64,000 nt of DNA from Firmicutes bacterium HGW-Firmicutes-14 (GCA_002840275.1 PHAB01000002.1:186001-250000), one strand, 5' to 3'. Positions 1 through 10,035 are shown, numbered from the stretch's first letter. Notes: generated from the letters alone by a model not told the origin. Numbers and translations are program-made.

Positions 1-1
1 C

Positions 2-1741
2 CTTTGCGGGATACTGGCAAAGGAAATGGAAATACTGGAACTTGAACGGAAGATTAACCTGAGGGTCAGGAAACAGATGGAAAAGACCCAGAAGGAATAC
101 TACCTCAGGGAACAGCTGAAGGCTATTCAGAAGGAGCTTGGTGAGAAGGATGAACGGGTAGCCGAAGGTGAGGAATACAGGGAGAAAATAGCCAAGGCCA
201 AACTTTCTAAAGAGGTAGAAGAAAAAGCGCTTAAGGAGGTTGAACGCCTGGAAAAAATGCCTCCCATGGCAGCTGAATCCGGGGTTATCCGGACATACCT
301 GGACTGGCTTCTGGTCCTCCCGTGGAACAAACAGACCAAGGACAGGCTTGATATCAATAAAGCTGAAGGTATCCTTAATGAGGACCACTACGGACTTGAT
401 AAGGTAAAAGAACGTATTTTGGAATACCTGGCTATCAGGAAGCTGGCCAAAAAGATGAAGGGGCCAATCCTTTGCTTTATCGGGCCTCCCGGGGTTGGTA
501 AGACATCCCTGGCCAAATCGGTAGCCCGGGCCCTGGAAAGGAAGTTTGTCCGCATGTCCCTGGGCGGCGTCCGGGATGAAGCCGAGATTCGGGGCCACAG
601 GAGGACATATGTGGGTGCCCTGCCCGGCAGGATTATACAGGGTATCAGGCAGGCGGGGTCGAAGAACCCGGTTTTCCTGCTGGACGAGATTGACAAGATG
701 AGTATGGATTTCCGGGGGGACCCCTCTGCTGCATTGCTGGAGGTTCTTGATCCCGAACAGAATAACTCGTTTAGTGACCATTATATCGAGGCACCTTTTG
801 ACCTTTCCCATGTAATGTTCATTACAACGGCCAATATTATGCATCCCATCCCCCGGCCGCTCCTTGACCGGATGGAAGTAATTTATATTTCCGGCTACAC
901 TGAGGAGGAGAAGGTAAACATAGCGATCAGATACCTGATTCCCAAGCAGATGAAAGAGCATGGCTTAAAGGGTAAGATGCTTTCTATCTCTGAGAACACG
1001 GTGCGTAAAATAATAAGGGAATATACCAGGGAAGCAGGGGTCCGGAACCTGGAGCGGCAGATTGCGGCCATCTGCCGCAAGGCTGCCAGGCAGATAGTCC
1101 AGGGCCAGACCAAACAGGTGAAGGCCACTGTTCAGAACCTGGAACAGTTCCTGGGCATTCCCCGTTTCCGCTACGGGATGGCGGAGAAAGAGGATGACGT
1201 TGGAATTGCCACCGGACTGGCCTGGACGGAAACCGGAGGTGATGTGCTGGCCATTGAAGTTACAGTTGTCAGGGGTACAGGCAAACTAACCCTGACCGGC
1301 AAGCTGGGAGATGTTATGAAGGAATCAGCCCAGGCCGGGTTCACATATATCCGTTCAAAGGCCGAAGAGCTGGGGATTTCCGAGGATTTTTACGAGAAAA
1401 ATGATATTCACATTCATGTACCTGAAGGGGCAATCCCCAAGGATGGCCCGTCGGCAGGCATAACCATGGCCACAGCTATCGCCTCGGCCATTACCAACAG
1501 GAAGACCAGGCGCGAGGTTGCCATGACCGGAGAAGTTACTTTACGCGGCCGGGTCCTTCCTATCGGAGGAGTCAAGGAAAAGGTTCTCGCCGCCCACCGG
1601 GCCGGTATCAAAACTGTCATCCTTCCGGATGAGAACCGAAAGGATCTGGAGGAAATCCCGCAAAAAGTCAAGAGCAAACTGGAGTTTATCTTTGTGGAAC
1701 ACATGGATCAGGTATTGCCAAGGGCCCTGGAGGAAGCGTAA
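2..1741 (+). CDS. lon: ATP-dependent protease Lon, 5'-truncated by window edge
   Basis: Homo-oligomeric AAA+ serine protease that degrades misfolded and regulatory proteins in the cytoplasm. The frame is open to the first base of the window, so the substrate-binding N domain (roughly the first 200 residues of a ~800-residue family) lies outside. Visible in order: the coiled-coil linker, Walker A GPPGVGKT (bases 483-506), Walker B FLLDEID (about 674-694), sensor regions, and the C-terminal protease domain. The Ser-Lys dyad is present: Ser in PKDGPSAG (codon 1451) and Lys in GGVKEK (codon 1574). Nothing in the visible part suggests inactivation. ysxC starts two bases after the stop, a common lon-ysxC pairing in Firmicutes, so the two are probably co-transcribed. 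Certain as to family. Confidence 0.97.
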   Translation, partial: LCGILAKEMEILELERKINLRVRKQMEKTQKEYYLREQLKAIQKELGEKDERVAEGEEYREKIAKAKLSKEVEEKALKEVERLEKMPPMAAESGVIRTYLDWLLVLPWNKQTKDRLDINKAEGILNEDHYGLDKVKERILEYLAIRKLAKKMKGPILCFIGPPGVGKTSLAKSVARALERKFVRMSLGGVRDEAEIRGHRRTYVGALPGRIIQGIRQAGSKNPVFLLDEIDKMSMDFRGDPSAALLEVLDPEQNNSFSDHYIEAPFDLSHVMFITTANIMHPIPRPLLDRMEVIYISGYTEEEKVNIAIRYLIPKQMKEHGLKGKMLSISENTVRKIIREYTREAGVRNLERQIAAICRKAARQIVQGQTKQVKATVQNLEQFLGIPRFRYGMAEKEDDVGIATGLAWTETGGDVLAIEVTVVRGTGKLTLTGKLGDVMKESAQAGFTYIRSKAEELGISEDFYEKNDIHIHVPEGAIPKDGPSAGITMATAIASAITNRKTRREVAMTGEVTLRGRVLPIGGVKEKVLAAHRAGIKTVILPDENRKDLEEIPQKVKSKLEFIFVEHMDQVLPRALEEA

Positions 1742-1742
1742 A

Positions 1743-2327
1743 ATGCGGATCCTCTCTGCTGAATATATAATTAGCGCTCCGGGGCCAAAACAGTATCCGG
1801 AAGACAATCTTCCCGAAATTGCCTTTGCCGGGCGGTCAAATGTGGGTAAATCCTCATTGATAAACCGGCTGGTTAATCGCAAGGCGCTTGCCAGGACCAG
1901 TGGCAGCCCGGGGAAAACAAGGCTGCTGAACTTCTACAGGATTAATGACAACTTCTATTTCGTTGACCTGCCGGGGTATGGCTTTGCCAAGGTCCCCAGG
2001 GATGTAAAAGCCCAGTGGGGCAAGATGATTGAAGGCTACCTCCTGAACAGGGAAAATCTCAGGGCAGTCATACAGCTCATTGATATCAGGCATGCCCCCA
2101 GCCAGGAAGATGTTCAGATGCATGACTGGCTGAAACATTACGGGATTCCCGCCATACTGGCTGTTACCAAGGCGGACAAGCTGCCCAGAAGCAAAATCAA
2201 TAAACACGTCAAACTTATTATGGACAGCCTCAAGCCTTTTCCAGGTACTCCTGTGGTGGTATTTTCAGCCGAAACGGGCCAGGGCAAGGATGAACTGTGG
2301 GGTGCGATAAGAGGATATTTGAGTTAA
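1743..2327 (+). CDS. ysxC: Ribosome biogenesis GTPase YsxC/EngB
   Basis: TRAFAC-class GTPase needed for late assembly of the 50S subunit. The product is 194 residues, normal for the family. G1 is GRSNVGKSS near residue 30, G3 is DLPGYG near residue 78, and a G4-type TKAD follows. The ATG at 1743 is used because it gives the family-typical N terminus, and GGAGG inside the last codons of lon is correctly spaced. A longer in-frame extension back to 1629 would only overlap lon. It lies directly downstream of lon, as in many Firmicutes, and is followed by a hairpin that probably ends the transcript. Confidence 0.96.
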   Translation: MRILSAEYIISAPGPKQYPEDNLPEIAFAGRSNVGKSSLINRLVNRKALARTSGSPGKTRLLNFYRINDNFYFVDLPGYGFAKVPRDVKAQWGKMIEGYLLNRENLRAVIQLIDIRHAPSQEDVQMHDWLKHYGIPAILAVTKADKLPRSKINKHVKLIMDSLKPFPGTPVVVFSAETGQGKDELWGAIRGYLS

Positions 2328-2417
2328 TAAATAATGGGCTTTCAATAAGTGTAAATGGAGCGCTCAACTAGTTGAATGCCCTGTAAATAAGAGCCTGTTA
2401 ATAAACTGTTACTAAGA

Positions 2418-2486
2418 AAGCCGGCATATTTATTCATGTCTTCGTGCGCTAATGTCCGACTTAGAATAAATGTGCCGGCTTTTTAT
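2418..2486 (+). terminator. Probable terminator after ysxC
   Basis: An 18-bp inverted repeat with one mismatch (arms 2418-2435 and 2464-2481, core AAGCCGGCA) encloses a 28-base loop and is followed by TTTTTAT. The loop is long for an intrinsic terminator, but its place after lon-ysxC fits. Confidence 0.6.
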
Positions 2487-2707
2487 CATGCAGTTCATTC
2501 AACGGGCTCAAAATCAGTTGTGTATATCAACCCTAATAAAACAATATTTTAAGCACGACGATTAAGAAAAAAACAGGTCGATGTTACCTGAAGGAGCACT
2601 AGTTGTCCTTTGTCAACAAGCTCCTTATGGGGTCCCTTTTTTGTCGTGTCATTAAATTCCTCTTTTGCGCATACTGTTTAATGTGTGACAGGAAAGAGGT
2701 GTGAAGG
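2487..2707. other. Intergenic region before the cation exchanger gene
   Basis: Together with the hairpin at 2418-2486 this makes a 380-base stretch without a gene. It holds a second imperfect hairpin at 2591-2628 (AAGGAGC...GCTCCTT) followed by GGGGTCCC and a T-run at 2640-2645, so a terminator or attenuator is possible. No riboswitch family was recognised and no convincing ORF is present. Confidence 0.4.
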
Positions 2708-3706
2708 GTGGCAAACATAGGTACTCTGCTGATTGGCCTGGGAATAATACTGGTTAGTGCTGAACTGTTCACCAATGGAATTGAATGGATGGGCCGGAGG
2801 ATGAAACTGTCCGATGGAGCTGTGGGAAGCATCCTGGCTGCAGTTGGTACGGCCCTGCCCGAAACCCTGGTTCCTATTATCGCTATCGGGTTCGGCGCCA
2901 GTCAGGCGGCTACTGATATCGGAGTGGGCGCCATCCTCGGGGCGCCTTTTATGCTGGGGACTCTCGCCCTTTTTGTCACTGGGGCAGCTGCCCTGTTTTT
3001 AGCCCTGTTGGGCAAAAGAAGGGCTACCATGATGATTGATGAATGTGTAATGAAAAGGGACCTTAGGTTCTTTCTGGTGATTTATTCTCTGGCTATAATG
3101 GCTGCATTTATGCATATCCGGGAAATTAAGCTGGTGCTGGCAGCCGGGCTTGTAGGGGCATACATTTTTTATGCCTACCGGACCATCACAGGGGGGGAAT
3201 GTAATGCAGGTGAGGACCTTAATCCCCTGCTGCTGACCAGGGCAGCCAGGATACCCAGGCTGCGTTTCATATTTCTGCAGGTTTTATGTGCTGTGGCCGG
3301 TATAGTAGGCGGGGCTGAACTGTTTGTCCATTCCATGGAAAAGATAGCCCAGGCCATGAATATTTCTCCTTTTATCCTGTCGGTTATTATTACACCCGTG
3401 GCCACTGAACTGCCGGAAAAATTCAATAGTGTCATATGGATCAGCAGGGGCAAGGATACCCTTGCCCTGGGCAATATTACCGGGGCAATGGTATTTCAGA
3501 GTTCCATAATCCCGGCTATCGGGATTGCCATGACCCCCTGGGTCCTTAACCCCGCGGCCTTTGCCTGTGCCCTTGTGGCCTTATCTTCGGCAGGATTTAT
3601 ATACCTGTTACTGACGGTCAGGGGTTACCTGAGGGCATATAACCTTCTTTCGGGCGGCCTTTTTTATGCCCTGTTTCTGTTTGTGGTTATTGGGCAAATG
3701 GTCTGA
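2708..3706 (+). CDS. Sodium/calcium exchanger-family membrane protein
   Basis: Predicted CaCA-superfamily cation antiporter of 332 residues with about ten hydrophobic segments. The two internally repeated alpha motifs are visible: GTALPETLVP with a following acidic/Gly region near residues 46-85, and TPVATELPEKFNS near residues 228-240. The latter carries the Glu-Pro-type ion-binding signature. Family members exchange Ca2+ for Na+ or H+, but substrate and direction cannot be read from sequence. GTG 2708 is preceded by a purine-rich GAAAGAGGTG. The gene stands alone after a long non-coding stretch and is followed by a small membrane-protein gene 57 bases on. Family assignment is firm; substrate is inferred. 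Confidence 0.85.
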   Translation: MANIGTLLIGLGIILVSAELFTNGIEWMGRRMKLSDGAVGSILAAVGTALPETLVPIIAIGFGASQAATDIGVGAILGAPFMLGTLALFVTGAAALFLALLGKRRATMMIDECVMKRDLRFFLVIYSLAIMAAFMHIREIKLVLAAGLVGAYIFYAYRTITGGECNAGEDLNPLLLTRAARIPRLRFIFLQVLCAVAGIVGGAELFVHSMEKIAQAMNISPFILSVIITPVATELPEKFNSVIWISRGKDTLALGNITGAMVFQSSIIPAIGIAMTPWVLNPAAFACALVALSSAGFIYLLLTVRGYLRAYNLLSGGLFYALFLFVVIGQMV

Positions 3707-3763
3707 TCTGATTGATGACTTTATCAGGCCAAATGTAAATTTGAAATTAAAGGAGGTCAGGAA

Positions 3764-4180
3764 ATGAATAACAGGTCATTACTTTTAGCTGCTTTTTCCG
3801 GGGGTAAGACGGCGGTTTTAAGTTCTCTGGCAGGATGTACCGGACTCCTGATATACAGTCTTCTGGCCGGAGACAGGGTAATATACCTGTCTCCGTGGTT
3901 GATGGCAGTTGCCTTCGCAGGGGTCTTCCTGGGAGGAATCCGCGGAGGGATGGAATACTCTGCGATGGGCTGGCTGCATGGGGGTATGGTGGCACTCCTT
4001 TACTTGGTGATAATTTACATGATAAAACAGGCTGTTTTTCCGGCAGCAGGCTTCGGACCGGCCGGGCTGGCCACTGCCGCCGGGATCATGGCTGCCGGGG
4101 GAGCCGGAGGGGTGCTGGGAGTAAACTTAAGGTATGCCCATCGCCGCAGGTTGAAAAGAAGGTATATAAGAGGAATGTAA
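3764..4180 (+). CDS. Small multi-pass membrane protein, TIGR04086-like
   Basis: A 138-residue protein with four hydrophobic segments rich in Gly and Ala (around residues 15-33, 43-60, 68-88 and 95-120) and a basic C-terminal tail (RRRLKRR). It resembles the TIGR04086/YrzE family of small Firmicutes membrane proteins of unknown function in size, topology and the GGxxGG helix ends. The assignment is by resemblance only. A near-perfect AAAGGAGGTC ribosome binding site fixes the ATG at 3764. A terminator hairpin follows. Confidence 0.7.
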   Translation: MNNRSLLLAAFSGGKTAVLSSLAGCTGLLIYSLLAGDRVIYLSPWLMAVAFAGVFLGGIRGGMEYSAMGWLHGGMVALLYLVIIYMIKQAVFPAAGFGPAGLATAAGIMAAGGAGGVLGVNLRYAHRRRLKRRYIRGM

Positions 4181-4214
4181 AATCATGTGTGTGCAGTTAT
4201 GCAGGGTAAAATCA

Positions 4215-4248
4215 AACCGGCTGCCCGGTGTTCCGGAGCCGGTTTTTT
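4215..4248 (+). terminator. Intrinsic terminator
   Basis: Arms AACCGGCT (4215-4222) and AGCCGGTT (4237-4244) pair perfectly and run into six T's. It ends the small membrane-protein transcript just before the promoter at 4274. Confidence 0.85.
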
Positions 4249-4273
4249 GGTACCGTCAGACAACAAAGAAACA

Positions 4274-4301
4274 TTGACAATACGGGAGAGTTTAGTATAA
4301 T
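4274..4301 (+). promoter_or_regulatory. Sigma-A promoter of the valS T-box operon
   Basis: Perfect TTGACA (4274-4279), a 16-base spacer and perfect TATAAT (4296-4301), directly upstream of the T-box leader. This is the strongest-looking promoter in the window. Confidence 0.9.
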
Positions 4302-4309
4302 ATATAGTT

Positions 4310-4602
4310 CAGGTATAATTGGAGAAAAAATTTTTACACCGGATAAAATATCATATACAGGCTTGGAAGGAGAGGAGTAGGCAGTTTCCTGCCCGCAGAG
4401 AGGGGGACCCCCTGGCTGAAAGGTCCCCTGGAGTATGAGGAATGCCGAAGTCGCTCCGGAGCTGTGGGGCTGAAATCCAGTAAGCCGCACCGGGGACGCC
4501 CGTTACAGCAGTTAAGGGCCGGAAGCACAGGGAGGTGCATCCGGAATTAAGGTGGTACCGCGGAACTTCTTTCGTCCTTATGGGGATGATAGAAGTTTTT
4601 TG
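4310..4602 (+). promoter_or_regulatory. T-box leader, valine specifier (valS operon)
   Basis: tRNA-sensing transcription attenuator. Stem I features are visible: an AGTA S-turn near 4375, an AGAGAGGGG bulge and a GCTGAAAG distal loop. On the 3' side of the specifier loop, GAA is followed by GTC (4450-4452), a Val codon, with CTCC then pairing to GGAG upstream. The T-box sequence AAGGTGGTACCGCGG is at 4549-4563. The terminator (AACTTCT 4564-4570 with AGAAGTT 4591-4597, then T's) competes with the antiterminator. The specifier matches valS, but an Imm53-like gene lies between leader and valS. Confidence 0.92.
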
Positions 4603-4711
4603 TTATTGTTTTTTGGTTTTATGGGAAATTATCCGATAGCTAACCGCCGCTAAGGCTCCAGCCTTGCCGGGTGGGAGATCATCGGCGCAGATGGGAAGGG
4701 GCAGTTTAATC

Positions 4712-5026
4712 ATGAGTGTGCTGAAGAGGATAGAAGATTGGTTTAGCCGCAACTGCAACGGCCATTGGGAGGTATATTACGGAATCTCCATCGATACCCT
4801 GGATACTCCCGGATGGGTGGTAGATATCCCCCTGTTTGAAACCAAACTTGAATATGAGCAATTTGATAATGTGGATATTTTCAGGAGTGATTCCAACTGG
4901 GTCAGGTGTACCCTGAAAAAGGGAGTCTTCAGAGGGACCGGCGGCCCCCGCAACCTGGAAGAAATCCTGGAGATATTCTGTGACTGGGCCCACCGGAGCC
5001 AGGCAAGTTCTGCCCCGCAAATCTAA
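4712..5026 (+). CDS. Imm53-family (putative immunity) protein
   Basis: A 104-residue soluble protein resembling the immunity-53 family, named from polymorphic-toxin loci. Matching features are an N-terminal aromatic [12 protein letters not shown], then [13 protein letters not shown] and a LEYEQFDN-type segment. Biochemical function is unknown. No toxin gene, signal or secretion module lies nearby, so this is an orphan copy. ATG 4712 is chosen because it gives the family-typical start [11 protein letters not shown] and has an AAGGGGC-type site upstream; ATG 4691 is an alternative. It lies between the Val T-box terminator and valS and ends 34 bases before valS, so it should be read only when the T-box antiterminates. 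Family recognition is fairly good; role unknown. Confidence 0.75.
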   Translation: MSVLKRIEDWFSRNCNGHWEVYYGISIDTLDTPGWVVDIPLFETKLEYEQFDNVDIFRSDSNWVRCTLKKGVFRGTGGPRNLEEILEIFCDWAHRSQASSAPQI

Positions 5027-5060
5027 GATTATTGAAATTAGTGAGATTAGGAGGAAAATC

Positions 5061-7706
5061 ATGGACCGGCAAAACATACCGACAACTTATGACCCTCGGG
5101 CGGTCGAAAAGAAACTGTATAAGTATTGGGAAGACAATGGGTTTTTCCATGCTGAGGTGGAAAGGGACAAAAAGCCTTTTACCATCGTCATGCCCCCGCC
5201 AAACGTGACGGGAGCCCTGCACATGGGGCACGCCATGGATAACACCCTTCAGGATATCCTGACCCGGTGGCGCCGGATGCAGGGATATAATACCCTGTGG
5301 ATGCCCGGCACAGACCATGCCGGTATTGCCACCCAGGCAAAGGTTGAAGAACAGCTGGCCAAAGAGGGTGTATCCAAATATGACCTGGGACGGGAGAAGT
5401 TCCTGGAGCGGGTCTGGGAGTGGAAAGAGCTTTATCACGGCAGGATAGCGGGCCAGCTGAGAGTCCTGGGCTCATCCTGTGACTGGGACCGGGAGCGTTT
5501 CACCATGGATGAGGGATGTTCCCTGGCAGTCCAGAAGGTTTTTGTTGACCTTTACCGGAAAGGGCTCATTTACCAGGATAATTACATTATCAATTGGTGC
5601 CCCAGGTGCCGGACAACTATTTCCGATATCGAGGTGGAACACGAGGAACAGGGAGGGCATTTTTATCACCTGAGATATCCGGTTAAACACAGTGATGAGT
5701 ATGTCTACCTGGCCACAACACGCCCGGAAACCATGCTGGGTGATACAGCTGTAGCGGTGCATCCCGATGATGACCGCTACAGGCACCTGGTTGGGAAATC
5801 GGTAATCCTGCCCCTTGTCGGCAGGGAAATACCGATCATAGCAGATGAGTATGTGGACCCCGAATTTGGGACCGGTGTGGTCAAAATAACACCTGCTCAT
5901 GACCCTAACGACTTTGAGGTCGGGCGCAGGCATAACCTGCCCCGGGTAAATGTCATGAACCTGGACGGGACCATGAACGATGAAGCCGGTAAATACAGGG
6001 ATATGGACAGGTATGAATGCCGTAAACAGATTCTGCAGGACCTGGAGGAAGGCGGATTCCTCCTTAAGGTTGAGGACCATGTCCATGCAGTCGGCCAGTG
6101 CTACAGGTGCTCAACGGTAATAGAACCGATAATATCCAAACAGTGGTTTGTTAAAATGAAACCCCTGGCAGAGCCGGCAATTCAGGCCGCCAGGGACGGC
6201 CGGGTCAGGTTCGTGCCGGAAAGGTTTACCAGGGTCTATCTGAACTGGATGGAAAATATCAGGGACTGGTGCATTTCGAGACAGCTCTGGTGGGGCCACA
6301 GGATTCCTGTCTGGTACTGCCGGGATTGCGGTGAGATTGTGTGTGATACTGAGACGCCCGCTGAGTGCCCCAAATGCGACAGTACCAATCTGGAGCAGGA
6401 CCCTGATGTATTGGATACGTGGTTCAGTTCCGGGCTGTGGCCGTTTTCCACCCTGGGCTGGCCGGAGAAGACCCCTGAACTGGAGCAGTTCTATCCCACA
6501 TCGGTGCTGGTAACCGGGAGAGACATAATATTTTTCTGGGTTGCCCGGATGATTTTTATGGGCCTGGAGTTTATGGATGACGTACCTTTCCGCGAAGTAT
6601 TCATCCATGGATTAATCCTGGATGCCCAGGGAAGAAAAATGAGCAAGTCCCTGAACAATGGGGTTGATCCCATAGAGGTTGTAGAGAAATACGGGGCTGA
6701 TACCCTGCGGTTCATGCTCATAACCGGAAACACCCCCGGAAACGACCTGAGGTTCCATTTCGAGCGGCTGGAAAACACCAGGAACTTTGCCAATAAAATC
6801 TGGAATGCCTCCCGGTTCGTTATGATGAACCTGGGTGACTTTAACCCGGAAGAACTGGGACAGGAGTACAGTGTTGCCGACAGGTGGATATTGAGCCGGT
6901 ATAACGAAACTGTCAGGGAAGTTACCGAATGCCTTGAGAAATATGACTTGGGTGAGGCTGCCCGGATACTCTACGAATTCATCTGGAACGAATATTGTGA
7001 CTGGTATATAGAGTTGGTCAAGCCGGCCCTTTACGGGAAAAAGGACGAGATCGGCCGCAAGACGGCCCAGTATGTCTTATGGTATGTCCTGTCCAATACG
7101 CTGAAACTGCTTCATCCGATGATGCCATTTATCACCGAGGAAATCTGGCAGCATCTGCCCCATGAGGGTGATACCATAATGCTCCGGAAGTGGCCGGAAT
7201 ATGACCCGGCTTTCAGTGACAGGGAGACTGAGGAAAAGATGGCTACCGTCATGGATACTATCAAAGCTATACGGAATATCAGGGGAGAGATGAATGTACC
7301 GCCGTCAAAGAAGGCGGAGGTCATAATTGCGGCAAATTCCGATACAAATTTTGATGCCCTGAAGGAAGGGCAGGAATATGTCACCCAGCTGGCGGCTGCT
7401 TCTGAGATAACCCTGGAACACTCCATTCCCGAAAAACCGGACAATGCCATGACCGCTATTACCCGGGGGATTGAGGTATATATGCCACTAAAAGGACTGG
7501 TTGATATCGACAGGGAGATTGCCCGGCTGGAGAAAGAGGCTGCTGTCCTTGACAAGGAACTTGCCCGGGTAAATGGAAAGCTCTCCAACAAAGGCTTTTT
7601 GGACAAAGCGCCTGCTGATGTGATTGAAAAGGAACGGGCTAAACAGCAAGAATGCCTGGAGAAAAAGAATACCATTGATGAGAGGTTGCTGGCCCTCAAA
7701 GGATAA
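5061..7706 (+). CDS. valS: Valyl-tRNA synthetase
   Basis: Class I aminoacyl-tRNA synthetase that charges tRNA-Val and edits misacylated Thr. The product is 881 residues, normal length. The HIGH-type motif is HMGH in [11 protein letters not shown] (around residue 54), the editing (CP1) domain follows, KMSKS is present as KMSKSLNNG (around residue 526), and a C-terminal coiled coil rich in Glu and Lys makes the tRNA-binding arm. A Cys-rich zinc-like segment (CRDCGE...CPKC) is also seen. ATG 5061 has AGGAGG seven bases upstream and matches family starts. Control is through the valine-specifier T-box at 4310-4602. folC follows after 12 bases, a conserved valS-folC pair. Confidence 0.98.
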   Translation: MDRQNIPTTYDPRAVEKKLYKYWEDNGFFHAEVERDKKPFTIVMPPPNVTGALHMGHAMDNTLQDILTRWRRMQGYNTLWMPGTDHAGIATQAKVEEQLAKEGVSKYDLGREKFLERVWEWKELYHGRIAGQLRVLGSSCDWDRERFTMDEGCSLAVQKVFVDLYRKGLIYQDNYIINWCPRCRTTISDIEVEHEEQGGHFYHLRYPVKHSDEYVYLATTRPETMLGDTAVAVHPDDDRYRHLVGKSVILPLVGREIPIIADEYVDPEFGTGVVKITPAHDPNDFEVGRRHNLPRVNVMNLDGTMNDEAGKYRDMDRYECRKQILQDLEEGGFLLKVEDHVHAVGQCYRCSTVIEPIISKQWFVKMKPLAEPAIQAARDGRVRFVPERFTRVYLNWMENIRDWCISRQLWWGHRIPVWYCRDCGEIVCDTETPAECPKCDSTNLEQDPDVLDTWFSSGLWPFSTLGWPEKTPELEQFYPTSVLVTGRDIIFFWVARMIFMGLEFMDDVPFREVFIHGLILDAQGRKMSKSLNNGVDPIEVVEKYGADTLRFMLITGNTPGNDLRFHFERLENTRNFANKIWNASRFVMMNLGDFNPEELGQEYSVADRWILSRYNETVREVTECLEKYDLGEAARILYEFIWNEYCDWYIELVKPALYGKKDEIGRKTAQYVLWYVLSNTLKLLHPMMPFITEEIWQHLPHEGDTIMLRKWPEYDPAFSDRETEEKMATVMDTIKAIRNIRGEMNVPPSKKAEVIIAANSDTNFDALKEGQEYVTQLAAASEITLEHSIPEKPDNAMTAITRGIEVYMPLKGLVDIDREIARLEKEAAVLDKELARVNGKLSNKGFLDKAPADVIEKERAKQQECLEKKNTIDERLLALKG

Positions 7707-7718
7707 GGGGATAGACCG

Positions 7719-9005
7719 ATGAATTATGAAGAAGCAATGGAATTCCTGCGCAACCTGACTAAGTTCGGTTTTAATTTCGGGCTGGGCCGGATCGAAGAAC
7801 TCCTCAAAAGGCTGGGCGACCCTCACCGGAAACTGCGGGTTATCCATGTGGGAGGCACCAACGGAAAGGGTTCCACCGTGGCTATGATTGCATCAATTTT
7901 ACAGGCCGGGGGATATAAGACAGGGGTATTTACCTCTCCCCATCTGCATTCATATTGTGAAAGGTACCGGATTAATGGGGTTGAAATTACGGGGGAGGCC
8001 ATCGCGAAGCTCCTGAACAGGCTCAGGCCCCACCTGGAAGATATGGTGGAAGAGGGTTTTGAGCACCCTACAGAATTTGAAGTAAGCACAGCTCTTGCCT
8101 TTGCCTATTTCCTGGAGCAACAGGTGGACTTCCTGGTACTGGAAGTGGGCCTTGGAGGGGCCATCGATTCTACCAATGTGGTTACCCCCCTGGTTTCGGT
8201 AATCACCAATGTGGCCATGGACCACATGGATTACCTGGGAAACAGCATCAGGGAAATTGCCACCATCAAGTCCGGGATTATTAAAGAAGGAGTTCCGGTG
8301 GTAACAGCTGCAGACTATGAGGACGCCCTGGAGGTAATCAGGAGGACAAGCCGGGAAAAAGGCTGTGAACTGGTTGAAGTAGGCCGGGACGTGACATGGA
8401 ATCCGGTCAGGGGTTCAGCGGAAGGCCAGGAGTTTGAGGTGACAACTCCCTCAAAGACCTATAGAGGCCTGTTTATCAGTCTGGCGGGGCAGCACCAGGT
8501 AATCAATGCGGCAACAGCGATAGCTGTTATAGAAGCCCTGGAGAGGTATAAATACTCGTTTCCGGAGGAAGCTGTGATTGATGGGCTGGCCCGGACATCA
8601 TGGCCGGCCAGGCTGGAGATGGTCAGCAGCAGCCCCAGGGTACTGCTGGACGGCGCCCACAACCTGCATGGCTCCCTGAGCCTGAAAAAAGCTTTGACCG
8701 AAGTGTTTTCATATCGAAACCTGATCCTGGTCTTCGGCATGCTGGGGGACAAAGAGAGGGAACGGGTGGTGGCTGAACTGGCGCCCCTGGCCAAAACCGT
8801 AATAGTCACTAAACCGAATTCCCCCAGGGCGGGGGACTGGGAGCGCATCGCCGATGAGGTGGCCAGGTACGTACCGGATGTCCACCTCATCGAAAACATC
8901 CGTCAGGCCGTGGAAAAAGGAATGAGCCTGGCCGGCCCGGAAGACCTGGTATGTGTCACCGGTTCCCTATATATGGTGGCAGAAGCCAGGGAGATGTTCC
9001 TGTGA
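7719..9005 (+). CDS. folC: Folylpolyglutamate synthase / dihydrofolate synthase
   Basis: Mur-ligase-family enzyme that adds glutamate to dihydropteroate and/or to tetrahydrofolates with ATP. The product is 428 residues. The P-loop GTNGKGST is at about residues 46-53, the family signature LEVGLGGAIDSTN near residue 141, and the C-terminal Mur-ligase domain contains LLDGAHN near residue 310. The ATG at 7719 is preceded by AAGGGGAT. It sits immediately after valS and is followed by a clear intrinsic terminator, so it probably closes the T-box operon. Confidence 0.97.
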   Translation: MNYEEAMEFLRNLTKFGFNFGLGRIEELLKRLGDPHRKLRVIHVGGTNGKGSTVAMIASILQAGGYKTGVFTSPHLHSYCERYRINGVEITGEAIAKLLNRLRPHLEDMVEEGFEHPTEFEVSTALAFAYFLEQQVDFLVLEVGLGGAIDSTNVVTPLVSVITNVAMDHMDYLGNSIREIATIKSGIIKEGVPVVTAADYEDALEVIRRTSREKGCELVEVGRDVTWNPVRGSAEGQEFEVTTPSKTYRGLFISLAGQHQVINAATAIAVIEALERYKYSFPEEAVIDGLARTSWPARLEMVSSSPRVLLDGAHNLHGSLSLKKALTEVFSYRNLILVFGMLGDKERERVVAELAPLAKTVIVTKPNSPRAGDWERIADEVARYVPDVHLIENIRQAVEKGMSLAGPEDLVCVTGSLYMVAEAREMFL

Positions 9006-9013
9006 CTGTAAAG

Positions 9014-9057
9014 AGGAGGGCTGTCCAGCTAGGAACGCAGCCCTCCTTGTTTTTTAT
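9014..9057 (+). terminator. Intrinsic terminator after folC
   Basis: A perfect 10-bp stem, AGGAGGGCTG (9014-9023) with CAGCCCTCCT (9038-9047), followed by TGTTTTTTAT. Confidence 0.88.
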
Positions 9058-9141
9058 GCTTTTCAGAGGTTCTTCACGATCGGAGGCTTGTTCTATTTTA
9101 AGTATACCCTCCATAAAATAGGTTTAAGGGGGGTGCAGGAT

Positions 9142-9969
9142 ATGAGAAAAATCAGGATAAAGGTGGGAATACTTATATGTACAGCGGCAATATTTGCTGC
9201 TGCAGTTGGGGGTGCATACCTGCTGGGGGAATTTTACCTGGATATAATAAAGAAAGGATATGTTCACCAGGGCACCCGGGTCAGTTCTGACGGTACTGAA
9301 TCCGTGGTGGCAGAGGAAGAAGAAAAAACCCTTTTCCTGAACCCCATACCGGTATATTATTTACAGGCCGGTGTGTACAGCGACATGGCAGGTGCGAGAC
9401 AGGCCGCCAAACCGCTCGAAGAAATGGGACTTGTCCCGTATATAACTAACGGCGCTCCGTACAGAATATGGATAGGAGTGTTTCAGAAGAGAAGCGATGC
9501 CGAACCTGTGAAACAGATCCTGAGGGAAAAGGGTATCAGCAGCTTTACCGGCTCAGTGGTCATTAACGGGTCAAACCTGAAATACAGTAAGGGAAGAGAG
9601 GTTTTTATCAGGCAGGTATCCCCCGTTTTGGAAGCACATACCAACTGGCTGAAGGAAAACCTTGACCTGTTCCATGCAGATTGTGCCGAACGGTTGAATA
9701 TGGAAGTTTTAAGGGAAAAACTGTCTGTTGTGGACAGTGTTTATAAAGATATTGAAAGCCTCGACAGGGAACTTGACACTAACAGTGGGAATATCAGCAG
9801 GCAACTGGAAAAACTACGGTCAAGTGTGACGGAATTCCATAAGCAGCTATTTGTTTTCAGGGATAAGGGGGACCAGGACAGCTATGCTCTTTTGCAATTC
9901 AAGATGCTAGCTTATATCGACAATTATCTTACTCTCTGGTGGGAAATCGATAATATTAGCAAAACTTAG
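9142..9969 (+). CDS. SPOR-domain membrane-anchored protein
   Basis: A 275-residue protein with a short basic cytoplasmic head, one transmembrane segment (about residues 9-30), a linker and a SPOR domain (about residues 68-140, from YYLQAGVYSD through the RIWIGVF strand). The remaining ~130 residues are mostly helical, with no recognised domain. SPOR domains bind denuded glycan strands at division septa or in sporulating envelopes, so a septal or cortex-related role is inferred. ATG 9142 is used because GGGGGGTGCAGGA precedes it; the frame is open further upstream but that part crosses the folC terminator. Its own promoter is not obvious. Confidence 0.8.
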   Translation: MRKIRIKVGILICTAAIFAAAVGGAYLLGEFYLDIIKKGYVHQGTRVSSDGTESVVAEEEEKTLFLNPIPVYYLQAGVYSDMAGARQAAKPLEEMGLVPYITNGAPYRIWIGVFQKRSDAEPVKQILREKGISSFTGSVVINGSNLKYSKGREVFIRQVSPVLEAHTNWLKENLDLFHADCAERLNMEVLREKLSVVDSVYKDIESLDRELDTNSGNISRQLEKLRSSVTEFHKQLFVFRDKGDQDSYALLQFKMLAYIDNYLTLWWEIDNISKT

Positions 9970-9971
9970 CG

Positions 9972-10000
9972 TTGTCCAAGTCCTCACATCGTGATATAAT
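9972..10000 (+). promoter_or_regulatory. Candidate promoter of rex
   Basis: TTGTCC (9972-9977), a 17-base spacer and TATAAT (9995-10000), 36 bases before the GTG start of rex. Confidence 0.65.
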
Positions 10001-10035
10001 TAACATTTAGGAGGGGGCAATAAGGAGGGGGAAAA

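Noticed and set aside
2599-2832. 77-codon minus-strand frame overlapping the exchanger start
   Set aside because: It overlaps hairpins and the real gene and has no ribosome binding site.
4212-4540. Minus-strand open frames of 68-92 codons
   Set aside because: They are antisense to the valine T-box leader and have no ribosome binding site.
5472-6608. Long minus-strand open frames (165-204 codons) within valS
   Set aside because: They are antisense shadows of a strongly conserved gene; their products have no recognisable domain.
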